From: Vibrio splendidus
Lineage (GTDB): Bacteria; Pseudomonadota; Gammaproteobacteria; Enterobacterales; Vibrionaceae
Direction: 5' to 3'
NCBI RefSeq assembly: GCF_001557875.1
Contig: NZ_LNRF01000002.1
Coordinates: 62,001 to 126,000 of the forward strand
Length of the DNA: 64,000 nucleotides
In this document: positions 44,637 to 55,000 of the stretch, in pieces
Numbering within the stretch: the first letter of the stretch is position 1
Layout: the number at the start of each line of letters is the position of its first letter
Made by a program: the position numbers and the translations under genes
Notes under the pieces: generated by a model
The model's database searches: none
Told to the model about the DNA's origin: nothing
What the model saw: the letters and a program-made list of their open reading frames with translations, nothing else

Positions 44637-45446
44637 TTATGAGTTGAAGATAAATTTCTCAATCGCGACCGCTACACCATGGTCGTCGTTGCTCGCTGTG
44701 ATGTGATCCGCCAATTTCTTGGTTTCTTCCATTGCGTTGTCCATTGCAATGCCAAGGCCAGCGTATTCAAGCATATGGTGATCGTTTTCAGCGTCACCCA
44801 TGCAGATTACCTCTTCCGCTTTAATGCCTAGGTGTTTCGCTATCGCTTCAATACCTACACCCTTGTTTGAATTTGGGTTTAGGAACTCTAAGAAGAATGG
44901 TGCACTTTGCACGATAGTGAACTGAGTCTTAAGCTCTGGTGGTAACTTGCTGATAATTTCAGTCAGCTTGCTTGGTTCAGCGACAATCATAGTCTTGATG
45001 ATTTCGTGGTCATCTTCTAGCTGAGAAAAGTCGAACTCGGTAATATCTAAGCCGTTAATACGCGCTTCAATACCAGTGTATTCATTATTTTCAGGTGTGA
45101 TTAAGCCGTGAACCTTGCTGAAAGCATGAACATAACCACCAAGCTGCTCAGCGAGGGTCGCGATCTCTTTTGCGGCTTTACCGTTGCTGATCTCACTGTG
45201 AATGATCTCTTTTGTAGATACGTTTTGAACCATAGAGCCGTTGTAGAAGAGTACAAAGTCATCTTCGCCGTTAATTGAAAGTTCATCTAATTTGCTTTGC
45301 ATGCCTTCTAAAGGGCGGCCTGAAGCGAGAACTACTTTCACACCTACAGCTCGTGCTTTGGCGATCGCGTCTTTGTTCTCTTGAGAAATCACTTTTTCAC
45401 TGTTGAGTAATGTGCCATCCATATCAAGAGCAATCAGTTTGTACAT
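44637..45446 (-). CDS. yidA: HAD-family sugar/nucleotide phosphatase YidA
   Basis: A 269-residue Cof-type HAD phosphatase. Motif I DMDGTLLNS with nucleophile Asp8 and Asp10, motif II VVLASGRPLEG, motif III Lys in NKGVGIEAIAKHLGI and motif IV GDAENDHHMLEYAGLG are all present. Sequence close to E. coli YidA as remembered, including SAPFFLEFLN. The family dephosphorylates phosphosugars with low specificity in the cytosol. Single-gene unit with terminator. Confidence 0.92.
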   Translation of the reverse strand: MYKLIALDMDGTLLNSEKVISQENKDAIAKARAVGVKVVLASGRPLEGMQSKLDELSINGEDDFVLFYNGSMVQNVSTKEIIHSEISNGKAAKEIATLAEQLGGYVHAFSKVHGLITPENNEYTGIEARINGLDITEFDFSQLEDDHEIIKTMIVAEPSKLTEIISKLPPELKTQFTIVQSAPFFLEFLNPNSNKGVGIEAIAKHLGIKAEEVICMGDAENDHHMLEYAGLGIAMDNAMEETKKLADHITASNDDHGVAVAIEKFIFNS

Positions 45447-45631
45447 GTTGTTCCTTACTAAAAAATTAAAAGCTAACGAAATCTAATGGGCGAAAGGATA
45501 AGGGAACTTGAAACTTCAGGCTAGGGCTTTGATCAACTCATTTATCAGTACTCATTTGTTTGACCAAAAGGGGGAAGTGCTTTAAGGTCTGCGGTTGATT
45601 AATTTCATCCAATGATTGAGCTGAGGGAAAG

Positions 45632-46300
45632 TTGTACAAGATTAATGAAATGTTTGAAACCATTCAGGGTGAGGGCGTGTTTACTGGCGTTCCCGCTGTT
45701 TTTGTTCGTCTGCAAATTTGCCCAGTGGGCTGTTCTTGGTGTGATACCAAACAGACCTGGGAAGCGTTGCCAGAAGATGAGACCAGCCTTGGCGATATTA
45801 TGGTTAAGACAGAAGATTCACCAACTTGGTCAGTAATCGATGCTCAAGGAATCGTGAATGAATATATCAAGCAAGGTTACACTGCGAAGCACATTGTGAT
45901 TACTGGTGGTGAGCCATGCATTTATGATCTTGTTCCTCTTACTGAAGCATTTGAGCAGCACGGTTGTCGCTGTCAGATTGAGACTAGCGGAACATCAGAA
46001 GTAAAAGCCACACCTGATACTTGGGTTACGGTGTCACCTAAGGTGTCAATGAAAGCGAAACTGGAAATCTTAGATAGCGCCTTACAACGTGCTAACGAAA
46101 TTAAGCATCCAGTTGGCACAAGCAAAGACATCGAACAACTTGACGGTTTATTGAAGCGAGCTGCGGTTCCTAGCGACACTGTTATCGCTCTGCAGCCAAT
46201 CAGCCAAAAAGACCGCGCAACTCAGCTTTGTATTGATACTTGCATTGAGCGCAATTGGCGCTTATCAATACAAACTCACAAATATTTGAGCATTGCATAG
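45632..46300 (+). CDS. queE: 7-carboxy-7-deazaguanine synthase (queuosine pathway)
   Basis: QueE (222 residues) is a radical-SAM enzyme forming 7-carboxy-7-deazaguanine. The cluster motif CPVGCSWC (residues 31-38) supplies the three Fe-S Cys, and ITGGEP is the SAM-binding GGE motif. It starts at TTG with GAGG five bases upstream, giving MYKINEMFETIQGEG, the conserved Vibrio-type N-terminus. It is followed 58 bases later by queC, and they probably form one operon. No preQ1 riboswitch-like fold was recognised in the leader. Confidence 0.95.
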   Translation: MYKINEMFETIQGEGVFTGVPAVFVRLQICPVGCSWCDTKQTWEALPEDETSLGDIMVKTEDSPTWSVIDAQGIVNEYIKQGYTAKHIVITGGEPCIYDLVPLTEAFEQHGCRCQIETSGTSEVKATPDTWVTVSPKVSMKAKLEILDSALQRANEIKHPVGTSKDIEQLDGLLKRAAVPSDTVIALQPISQKDRATQLCIDTCIERNWRLSIQTHKYLSIA

Positions 46301-46358
46301 GTTGTATTTTTACTGGGCAAGATAAGTCGCTAGTAGAAGGTTCTCGTAAGGATTTAAG

Positions 46359-47054
46359 ATGAAAAAAGCAGTGGTAGTATTCAGTGGTGGTCAAGACTCA
46401 ACAACGTGTCTTGTTCAGGCATTAAAAGAGTATGATGAAGTTCATGCGATTACGTTTGATTATGGTCAACGCCATAGACTCGAGATTGAAGTTGCGGAGT
46501 CATTGTCGAAAGAGCTTGGTGTGAAAGCGCACAAAGTGATGGATGTGACTCTGTTGAATGAACTGGCTATCAGCTCTCTGACTCGTGACGATATTCCTGT
46601 GTCTCATGAACTGCAAGAAAATGGGCTGCCGAATTCATTCGTTCCTGGTCGTAATATTCTATTTCTAACTCTAGCGGGCATTTACGCGTACCAAATCGGT
46701 GCTGAAACCGTGATTACAGGTGTGTGTGAAACAGACTTTTCTGGTTACCCTGATTGCCGTAATGACTTTGTGAAGGCGATGAACTCTGCACTTGTACAAG
46801 GTATGGATAAGCAGCTTGATATCAAAACACCGCTAATGTGGTTAAACAAGGCTGAGACATGGGCGTTAGCAGACCAGTACTCAGCACTTGAGCTTGTTAG
46901 AAACAAAACACTGACTTGTTACAACGGCATTGTTGGTGATGGATGTGGCGATTGCCCGGCATGTGAACTACGTAAAGTTGGCCTTAACGATTACCTAGGT
47001 GATCGCGAAAGCATTATGGCTGAGTTGGTTCGCAAACAGGCTGAGAATAAATAA
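46359..47054 (+). CDS. queC: 7-cyano-7-deazaguanine synthase
   Basis: QueC (231 residues) converts the QueE product to preQ0 with ATP and ammonia. The PP-loop SGGQDSTT (9-16) binds ATP, and Cys187, Cys196, Cys199 and Cys202 (the last three in CGDCPAC) make the zinc site. [12 protein letters not shown] and [14 protein letters not shown] are further family blocks. Its last 41 bases overlap the convergent GGDEF gene. Confidence 0.97.
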   Translation: MKKAVVVFSGGQDSTTCLVQALKEYDEVHAITFDYGQRHRLEIEVAESLSKELGVKAHKVMDVTLLNELAISSLTRDDIPVSHELQENGLPNSFVPGRNILFLTLAGIYAYQIGAETVITGVCETDFSGYPDCRNDFVKAMNSALVQGMDKQLDIKTPLMWLNKAETWALADQYSALELVRNKTLTCYNGIVGDGCGDCPACELRKVGLNDYLGDRESIMAELVRKQAENK

Positions 47055-49041
47055 TCTCAGGTAAATCAATCGGTTCGTTATATGCATCAATAATACAGTT
47101 TCGACCGTTGCTTTTGGCTTGATAGAGCGCTTGGTCAAGCACTGAATACAAGTCATCAAAGTCACTTAATGCGTTTGAGGTTGCTAGATAAGCAAAACTC
47201 GCGGTCACATTAAGTGACTTTTTGCTTTCTGATAAGAAGACAGTGCTTGAAATAGCGTAGTGTAACTCTTCAACGCGTTCTCGTACCTCTGCTGGTGTGG
47301 TATCGGTTAGCATGATGACAAATTCTTCTCCCCCTAAGCGACCAAACAATTCACCATTCACTAAGTGTTTTCTAATTTTCTCACTAATACGGATCAGTGC
47401 TCGATCACCAGTAGGGTGCCCATGCTCATCATTAATCTTCTTAAACTTATCGAGATCGAGCAGCACGAGCACATGCTGTTTGTCCGCCCCTTTACAGCGT
47501 TTCACTCTTTTGATTCTTCGAATTATCTCAGTTCGGCTATATGCTTTCGTTAAGCCATCAATGGCTGCTTTTGCGCGAACCGTTTTGTTGACCAATACCG
47601 TAAAGCTTGCAGCACAAAGCAACAGAATAACAACGATGTTGTACATCCATCTTTGATGTTCCATTTTTTCAATTTGAACGCGGTCGAGTTTCGCCTGATG
47701 TGTCAGGAAAGAGCTTTCAAGTTCCTGCTCATATTTGGCGTGCGTTAAGCCGAGCGCTTCGAGTGCGAGTCGATTGTCGATGTCTCTAGCTTCCATTTGT
47801 ATTGATGAGTATCGTTGGTAGAAATAGAAAGCTTGTTGGTAATCGCTCAATGATTGATGAATATCAGAAAGCTGCAGAAGTGACTGAGTGATGTATTTAT
47901 GCCTTGTAACTTGTTCTGCTAATTCTAGCGCTTGCTGGGCATAGTTTAGCGCTTCCGTTGGCAATTTCTGTTCTTCGAACATATCGCTGATCGCCAAGTA
48001 AGCATTGATGCGAATAACATCATTACTCAGTTCGCTCGAAGCTGATAGAGATTCGATTAAGTAGGTTCTCGCCACATCATAGTCTTTAATTTGAGTATAC
48101 GCTTTTCCTAAGCCAAGATTTGTTAGTGCGATACCGTAGCTATGTGACGATGAGGTCAACAGGGTTCTTGCTGTCTGAAAGTGGTGAATTGCTAGGCCAC
48201 TTTGCTCTTGGTTGAGGTAGAGATCCGCAAGGCTGTGATGCACTTGTGCTTTCATTAAATCTGAAGCGTTTGTTCTGAGAGTGAGAGCTTTCTCTAGATA
48301 TTTCGCCGATTTTTTATATTGCTTTAATTCTTTGAGCAAGTTACCCACATCGTTGTAAACCCCGGAAATATCATGCCCTTGTGGAAACACGTTTATCAGT
48401 GATAGGTAGGTATCTAGAGCAGATTGATAGTCACTGCGGAAATGGTGATTGTTAGCAATGACTCGATAAGTCCCAAATTTTGGTAATACAGGATCAGCGA
48501 TGTCATGTAAATCTGACTGAAGCGCAGAGCAATAATAGTTCGCTTGATGGTATTTAGCTTGCTCGTTAAGCGAACGGCACATCTGGTATCTTAATAGAGC
48601 TTTTCCAGTTAAATCACTGTGTGATTGCATTTTTGCCAATAGTGTAAGAAAGCCTTGTTGTGCTTCCTCATATTGGCCTTGGCCATCTTTAATCAGAGCA
48701 GAAATAAATGCTGTTTCTATCGCTTGGTAGTCGCTGTCGTTTGAAGCGATTCCGTAGAACGGCTGATCTCTGTGGCTCATGTATTGATACAGAAGAGACG
48801 CAAGGTAAAGCTTATCTCCGTAAACCGTTGACCCGATGTAGCGTGTTTGCAGCATGTTTAATGCGCGTTCAGGAGAGTGATTTAAAGTAGAGAGATAAAG
48901 TGCGTTCCAATCAGCATTTGGAGTAGGGCTTAAATGGGAAGTATAGACTGGTGAATTTTGGTCACGATCTGACGTTGATACTTGGCTATAAGAACAAAAG
49001 CTAATGAATAGCAGAAAGGTAACAAAAGCGGAGTGAATCAC
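47014..49041 (-). CDS. Exported TPR-containing diguanylate cyclase (GGDEF)
   Basis: A 675-residue membrane protein: signal peptide ([14 protein letters not shown]), then about 400 periplasmic residues of TPR-like helical repeats (for instance [34 protein letters not shown]), a coiled coil, a membrane helix (about 470-490, [18 protein letters not shown]), and a cytoplasmic GGDEF domain. [18 protein letters not shown] and [10 protein letters not shown] indicate an active cyclase; the RxxD inhibitory site is absent five residues before GGEEF. It likely makes c-di-GMP in response to a periplasmic protein or peptide signal. Starts at GTG without a strong Shine-Dalgarno. Confidence 0.92.
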   Translation of the reverse strand: MIHSAFVTFLLFISFCSYSQVSTSDRDQNSPVYTSHLSPTPNADWNALYLSTLNHSPERALNMLQTRYIGSTVYGDKLYLASLLYQYMSHRDQPFYGIASNDSDYQAIETAFISALIKDGQGQYEEAQQGFLTLLAKMQSHSDLTGKALLRYQMCRSLNEQAKYHQANYYCSALQSDLHDIADPVLPKFGTYRVIANNHHFRSDYQSALDTYLSLINVFPQGHDISGVYNDVGNLLKELKQYKKSAKYLEKALTLRTNASDLMKAQVHHSLADLYLNQEQSGLAIHHFQTARTLLTSSSHSYGIALTNLGLGKAYTQIKDYDVARTYLIESLSASSELSNDVIRINAYLAISDMFEEQKLPTEALNYAQQALELAEQVTRHKYITQSLLQLSDIHQSLSDYQQAFYFYQRYSSIQMEARDIDNRLALEALGLTHAKYEQELESSFLTHQAKLDRVQIEKMEHQRWMYNIVVILLLCAASFTVLVNKTVRAKAAIDGLTKAYSRTEIIRRIKRVKRCKGADKQHVLVLLDLDKFKKINDEHGHPTGDRALIRISEKIRKHLVNGELFGRLGGEEFVIMLTDTTPAEVRERVEELHYAISSTVFLSESKKSLNVTASFAYLATSNALSDFDDLYSVLDQALYQAKSNGRNCIIDAYNEPIDLPEIIYSQPVCEPTQP

Positions 49042-49166
49042 AAGAGGCTATCAATCAGATAAAGAACGATATTCTATTATTAGTTTGATATTGCTTCAAA
49101 TTTTGAATGCTATAGCTATAAGGTTATGCGAGGTAGGTCTCTAATTTATTGATACTAATCAGAGAT

Positions 49167-49197
49167 ATATCGGTCGCACGATTCGCGCGACCGATAT
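49167..49197 (-). terminator. Strong hairpin after the DUF2750 gene
   Basis: An 11-bp perfect stem ATATCGGTCGC / GCGACCGATAT with a 9-base loop 7 bases after the DUF2750 stop. The T-run is poor, so it may be a processing or stabilising element as well as a terminator. Confidence 0.6.
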
Positions 49198-49203
49198 TGG
49201 AAA

Positions 49204-49554
49204 TTAGATGTATAATTTCGCTAGGTCAGAAGGCTCAAGTTCTTTGCCTTCTAATGTTGCATTCCAGTTAGTACCAACAAGAACGCCGTCTTCAGCAAGA
49301 GTCAGTAACCAATCTTCTACAAAGATATCTAGTGGAATTTCTAATACTTCGAAGTCAGCCCACTCTTCAACATTGTGAGTCTGAGCATCTTCTTTTGAAG
49401 ACCAGAAAGGCATCACTTCGCTATTTTCGAATTCACTTGAGTCACATGCTAGCCAACCTTCTTCGTTGCGAAGGCCCCATACCAGTTTAGTTTCCTGTGT
49501 TTCAGAAACGAAAAGTTCTAGATTTGCTTGAGTATCAGCTGTTAGTTTGCTCAT
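49204..49554 (-). CDS. DUF2750-family protein
   Basis: A 116-residue acidic cytoplasmic protein. The pattern LVWGLRNEEGWLACDSSE, PFWSSKEDAQ and IPLDIFVEDWLLTLAEDGVLVGTNWNATLEG matches the DUF2750 family as remembered. Function unknown. No operon partner: the hairpin follows it and 136 bases separate it from the OmpA-like gene upstream. Confidence 0.82.
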   Translation of the reverse strand: MSKLTADTQANLELFVSETQETKLVWGLRNEEGWLACDSSEFENSEVMPFWSSKEDAQTHNVEEWADFEVLEIPLDIFVEDWLLTLAEDGVLVGTNWNATLEGKELEPSDLAKLYI

Positions 49555-49690
49555 GGATTAATTCTCTATGTTGATAACGGGGCAAGATTAACATTATAGA
49601 CGGCTTAGGTATATGCTATTCAAGGAATTATCACCATACTGAAACGCTAACTTAAGATAAGGTTTCAGTATGGTGGAAGAAGGGTAGATC

Positions 49691-50308
49691 CTACTTCTTT
49701 ATTTTGGTGAAGATATGCCACTCTTCTTTAATATTGCCCTTAAACCCAACAACCGAAGCTACGACTTTTCGATGTAGTGCGTGATTGATTTCTGTGTCAT
49801 CACTGCTGAATTCAGAGTCGCCATGACCTACTATATTAACTCTAGATGGCTGAATACCATTGCTTATCAGTGCACGCCTTACATGTAACGCGCGCTCTTT
49901 TGAGAGCTTTAAATTGTGTTCGGAATTGCCCACTTTACTAGCATAACCTTGCAATTCAATACTCGTACTCTCGTAACGCTTCAAAAACGCTGCCATCTGG
50001 CGTATCTGCCCTAGAAAGACAGGGTTTATTTCCGTGGAATTATTGGCAAAAAGTATATGCAGCTCTTTCTTTTCCGATGACTCGAAATATGAGCCACAAC
50101 CGTCATTATCGATCTCAGCACCAATTTGCGTATCGGGACATAGATCTCGCGCGTTGATTACTCCATCATTATCATCATCTTCGAGATCATAAATTTGTGT
50201 GATCTCAGGAAGAGCTCGATATTCAAATTCTTCATCGCTTGTTTCAGCTAAAACATTGGCAGAGACAACCATGATACAAAGCGGAAGTACAGTCTTTATC
50301 AGCTTCAT
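49691..50308 (-). CDS. OmpA-family protein with thrombospondin type-3 repeat
   Basis: A 205-residue exported protein: signal peptide ending LAE (about 22), a short Ca2+-binding type-3 repeat (DDDNDGVINARDLCPDT, then IDNDGC) with two Cys, and a C-terminal OmpA-like domain (about 80-190, NNSTEINPVF, LSKERALHVRRAL, RVNIVGHGDSEF). In the peptidoglycan-binding loop the usual GHTD is GYAS, so the Asp that holds diaminopimelate is missing. It overlaps the TolC-like gene by one base (TAATG) and likely serves the same envelope system. Confidence 0.88.
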   Translation of the reverse strand: MKLIKTVLPLCIMVVSANVLAETSDEEFEYRALPEITQIYDLEDDDNDGVINARDLCPDTQIGAEIDNDGCGSYFESSEKKELHILFANNSTEINPVFLGQIRQMAAFLKRYESTSIELQGYASKVGNSEHNLKLSKERALHVRRALISNGIQPSRVNIVGHGDSEFSSDDTEINHALHRKVVASVVGFKGNIKEEWHIFTKIKK

Positions 50309-51615
50309 TAGTATTCTACCTTTTCATTCCATTCTTGAGGGGTTTCAACGCGTAGTCCGGTCAACAGGTTTCCTGTTGCGTTCATTACTCTGTATTTTGC
50401 GTATTGTTCGTCGTACTTGGCATCCAAATACCCTTTACGGGCTTCGAATAGTTCATTCTCGGTATTAAGCAAATCGAGAAGGGTACGCTTGCCGATACGG
50501 TACTGTTTCTCATACGAGATAACGGTGTCTGATGCTGAATCTACATGGTCTGATAAGAATTCTTTTTGTTGGACGGTCAGATCAAGAGCGCTCCACGAAA
50601 GACGTAGACTCTCTTCTACATTGCGGTAAGTACTTTCGCGAAGATCTTTGGCTTTGTTTAGTTGGTAAGCTGCACTCTCTGCACGGTCTTGATCCGAACC
50701 ACCATTGTAAAGGTTGTACCTTAAACGAACCATGGCAGAAAACTCATCGCTGCTTCCTTCTGTACCACCGGCGTCATCGCGCCAAGTTTGAGCGGCTTCA
50801 AAAGAAACAGTTGGGTAGTTGGTACTCTTAGATTGTTTGTATTGAAATTTCGCTGAGTCTACATCGGCTTGTGCAATCTTAATTACTGGGTGCTGATTAA
50901 ACGCTTTTGCTAATGCGCCATCAACCGTGTAAGGGATAGCGCCTGCATCTGCGCGAGGAAAGGTTAACCCTAACGGAGATTGACCGACAAGCCTTTTGAA
51001 TTGTGTATGAGTGTCAAAAAGGTTGTTTTGCGCTGCAAGCAAATTACCGTGTGCTTTAGCGATACGTGCCTCTACCTGTGACATATCTGCCGTTGATCCA
51101 ATGCCTGATTCAACACGTTTGCGGATATCACTGTATATTTTTTTGTGTGTCGCGAGGTTGTTTTCAGAGAGTGAAAGCACTTCATAGGCTTTTACCGCAT
51201 CGAGATAAACTTTGGTCACTTCTAATGCGATATCTTGAGCATTAGATATCAATTGATAACGCACTGATTCCGCATCAGCAGCGGTACGGTCAATATCATT
51301 CGATGTATTAGCCCCATCCCAGATAAGCTGAGTTAGCGTAATTGTCGCTTCTTTCCGAGTCAGATCGGTCGTGCTTGAGTTAGTTGCTAGATCGGTATGC
51401 TCGTAACCAATCCCACCATCTAAGTCTATACTTGGTCGATAAGCACCACCAGAAGCATCATTAATATATCGTTTACTGACATATTCATTATAAGCGCTTT
51501 TGATTTCAGGGTTACTTTCTAAAGTAAACGCAACGGCTTGCTCTAAGGTTTGTGCTGTCGTCGGTAAGCCAATACTTATAGCGAACCCTAATGTTGTTAT
51601 TTGAAGCCTATTCAA
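50308..51615 (-). CDS. TolC-family outer-membrane channel (LapE-like) of a type I secretion system
   Basis: A 435-residue outer-membrane efflux protein. Signal peptide (ITTLGFAISIGLPTTAQ), then two repeated OEP halves: AVAFTLESNPEIKSAYNEY, GIGSTADMSQVEARIAKAHGNL, ALAKAFNQHPVIKIAQADVDSAKFQYK, RIGKRTLLDLLNTENEL. The start is the TTG at 51615, with GGGAG seven bases upstream; the reading frame stays open to 51702 through the promoter, but those residues are not a signal peptide. Divergent from the RTX adhesin, so it should export it; the ABC transporter and membrane-fusion protein are not in the window. Confidence 0.92.
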   Translation of the reverse strand: MNRLQITTLGFAISIGLPTTAQTLEQAVAFTLESNPEIKSAYNEYVSKRYINDASGGAYRPSIDLDGGIGYEHTDLATNSSTTDLTRKEATITLTQLIWDGANTSNDIDRTAADAESVRYQLISNAQDIALEVTKVYLDAVKAYEVLSLSENNLATHKKIYSDIRKRVESGIGSTADMSQVEARIAKAHGNLLAAQNNLFDTHTQFKRLVGQSPLGLTFPRADAGAIPYTVDGALAKAFNQHPVIKIAQADVDSAKFQYKQSKSTNYPTVSFEAAQTWRDDAGGTEGSSDEFSAMVRLRYNLYNGGSDQDRAESAAYQLNKAKDLRESTYRNVEESLRLSWSALDLTVQQKEFLSDHVDSASDTVISYEKQYRIGKRTLLDLLNTENELFEARKGYLDAKYDEQYAKYRVMNATGNLLTGLRVETPQEWNEKVEY

Positions 51616-52018
51616 TTTGCATCTCCCTAAAATCAGCTGGCATCTAAGTCGTGAATTTATGCTGTTATATACAAAATTTAGATGAACCGCCAAAAAAACC
51701 ACGATCGCTAAGCTGGCGTTCGCAAATGGTTGTAAAAATGTTAACCGATCAGCGTGCGTTTTATGATGTTTTTGTACACGTCAATCTTTCGTTTTTTAGT
51801 CTATTATTTGCCGTAAACACAATAACTTATATTGCTGTTGTCGGCACTAAGATTGTTGTGTGATGTGATCACCGTCATTACCTTGTCACTTGGGTTGTTA
51901 AATACTAGATTCATAACTAGGAATTATATGACGATAGGTGTTATATTTTAAGTAATATTATAAATATAATGTCACTATTTTGACGTTAATGACAAGAAAT
52001 GCTTTTTTAGGGGTTTAT
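51616..52018. other. Divergent promoter region between TolC-like and adhesin genes
   Basis: A 403-base AT-rich region. It must contain promoters for both genes. A perfect palindrome GTGATCAC lies at 51865-51872 with TGTGA just before it, but spacing is wrong for a CRP site. The adhesin start is preceded by a T-rich leader and AGGGG. No coding potential of note. Confidence 0.5.
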
Positions 52019-55000
52019 ATGGACATGACAACATTGAATTTGGGTGGTGCATTAGCACTTGGCCAGCGCATTGTTATCTCGGTAGATGGTACGATTAAAG
52101 TCTTGGAAGAAGGCCAACCACTACAAACAGGGGATGTCATTCTTGAATCCCAGGACGGAACCAATGAACCTCAGGTATCTATCAAGCGCTTCTCATCTGA
52201 AGATGGTGAAGTTGAACTAGACCAAGATATCGCAAATATCTTTGCTGCATTAGAAGAAGGCCAAGATCCAACCGAACTCGGTGAAGAGTTTGCTACCGCT
52301 GCAGGCCAGAATGGTTCTAGTTTAGGGAACAGCGGAACTATCAAGCGTGATGGTGAAGAAACCATCCCTGGTACAGAGTTCGTTACTACGGGTTTCGAAT
52401 CATTGGGCTTATCTCGTACTCAAAGCTTGAGCTTACTTGACGCTTATCGTTCACTCATTGAACCTGCCGTAGCTCAACCAAACACTAACCCACTGTTTGT
52501 TGATTCAAATAATGACGCTATTGGTGACACAGTATCTTTTATAACAGATGAAGATACGCCAGTAAGTGGAACCTTGTCGGCTTCAGACGAAGATGGTGAT
52601 TCTCTGTCATTCAGTAAATCGACAGAACCTTCAAACGGTACTGTCGTTATCGATGAAAATGGTGATTGGACTTATACCCCCAACGAAAACTACAACGGTA
52701 ATGACAGCTTTACGGTAGAAGTCTCTGACGGCCAAGGCGGCATAGATACAATAACCGTTAATATCGGTGTTACTCCAATTAATGACCTACCTGTCGGTGA
52801 AGATGTTTCTGTAACTACAGATGAAGATACCCCAGTCAACGGTTCCCTAAATGCAACAGACACAGATAATGATCAGTTAACGTTCAGTAAAGGTACAGAA
52901 CCATCTAATGGCTCTGTAGTCGTCGATGAAAATGGTAACTGGACATACACGCCAGACGAAAATTACAACGGCAGCGATAGCTTTACAGTTGTTGTTGATG
53001 ATGGCCAAGGTGGTACAGATACCATCACAGTAGATGTTGGGGTTGTTTCATCCAACGACGCGCCGGATGTGGACAGCAACAGCATTACGGTAGCGGAAGA
53101 GAGCACAAATACGAGCCTTGGCTTGAGTGCGCCGACGGATGCGGATGGCGACAGCCTGACGATCACCGTGACGGGTCTGCCAAGCTTAGGCACCGTGACG
53201 CTGGCCGATGGCACAGCGTTGACCAACGGAATGACGTTGACCACGACCGAGTTAGAAGGTCTGGAATACGACGCGCCAGCGGACTACAACGGCACCGATG
53301 CGGTGGGCAGCTTCACGTACAGCGTGGATGACGGACAAGGCGAAGCGAACAGTGTCCAAACGGGCAGCGTGAGCATCGGCGTCACCGAAATCAACGACGC
53401 GCCGGATGTGGACAGCAACAGCATTACGGTAGCGGAAGAGAGCACAAATACGAGCCTTGGCTTGAGTGCGCCGACGGATGCGGATGGCGACAGCCTGACG
53501 ATCACCGTGACGGGTCTGCCAAGCTTAGGCACCGTGACGCTGGCCGATGGCACAGCGTTGACCAACGGAATGACGTTGACCACGACCGAGTTAGAAGGTC
53601 TGGAATACGACGCGCCAGCGGACTACAACGGCACCGATGCGGTGGGCAGCTTCACGTACAGCGTGGATGACGGACAAGGCGAAGCGAACAGTGTCCAAAC
53701 GGGCAGCGTGAGCATCGGCGTCACCGAAATCAACGACGCGCCAGTGGTAAAAGACTTCACCGAAAACACAATCGACTGTGCAACTTCAGTAGACTTTGCT
53801 CCTCACACGAGTGATGAAGAAGATGATGCAGCTGGTATTGAGACTTCCGTTATTGTCGAAAGTGATCCTATATGGGGCACTTTGTATGAGGTCGCGGATG
53901 ATGGGACAAAAACTGAGGTTGTTGTAGGTCAGGAGTATGGTGATACAGATAACTTTGAGTATGTTGTCGATTCTAATGTCGCGGAACAACTTAGCTTTAG
54001 CGCAGCTGATCTCGCATCGTCAATAGACACATCAAACGGCAGTACTTCAATCAGTTATTTTAATGACATGATCACCATTTCTGCAGGTACTTACACTGGC
54101 AACAGTCCGGTTGGTACTGATGTAGTGACTAACCCTGGCGTTTACCTTAATTACGATGGTGCGGGTGTAGAAGATGGCTTTGGTGTTTCAACGAACAAAA
54201 ATGGAAATGGCGAATTAGACGTCACTTCAAAAGATTTTATTTCTGTCGACTTTAGTGATAGCGGTGCCGAAATTGTGTCTGCTAATTTGGAGTTTGGAAG
54301 CGTTTTTGGTAATTACAACGCCAATAGTGGAGCAGATGGTGAGATCAATGTTGTTGCATTAGACGCATTTGGTAATGTTGTGGGGACTTTCAACTTCAAT
54401 ACCGAAAATGCTTCAGATTTTGGTAATGAATATACGCTTTCGATAGACGGTAGCGGCAACGCTATAGTTAACGTCACTATCCCGGACGGTAATGGTGGCT
54501 TTGTGCCATTTACCGAGCTCAGAGTTTTTACGACTCAAAACGGCTCAGTTAATCCGAATATTAACTCAAACATTACATTTAAAGGTGTAGACGTAGTTGA
54601 TGCTAAAGTAACAGAGACAATTGATTATAAAGCGGAAGACTCTACAGATTTAGAAAGTGATCCTGCTCAGGTAACTATTGTAATTGACTCGATCGTGACC
54701 CCATCACCTATAGTCACTGATATTTCTAGAGACTTTTCCGAAGATACAGGAACGGCGCAAACAGTTACTGGAAATATAGATGTCCAGTATGCGGACGAGA
54801 TTATTTTGCAAGCACCTTCAGAAAATTATACTTCGGGTGGACAAGACATTACTTGGTCCTCTTCGAATGAAGGTCAAACATTAATTGGTAGCGCTAATGG
54901 CTCAGCGATCATAACTGCGGTCATCGACGATGCTGGTAATTATTCCGTGATTTTTGATGGTCCAATTGATCACTTAGATGGCAATACGACTTTAGATGAA

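Noticed and set aside
45447..45631. preQ1 riboswitch before queE
   Set aside because: No recognisable preQ1 aptamer fold or terminator hairpin was seen in this 185-base leader.
51616..51702. N-terminal extension of the TolC-like protein
   Set aside because: The open frame upstream of 51615 encodes no signal peptide, while the TTG at 51615 has a good Shine-Dalgarno and is followed by one.
51859..51873. CRP-like site TGTGATGTGATCACC before the adhesin
   Set aside because: The half-sites do not have the six-base spacing of a CRP site; only a short palindrome GTGATCAC remains.
52963..53583. Two identical minus-strand ORFs in the adhesin
   Set aside because: They are shadows of the identical 339-bp coding repeats on the plus strand.
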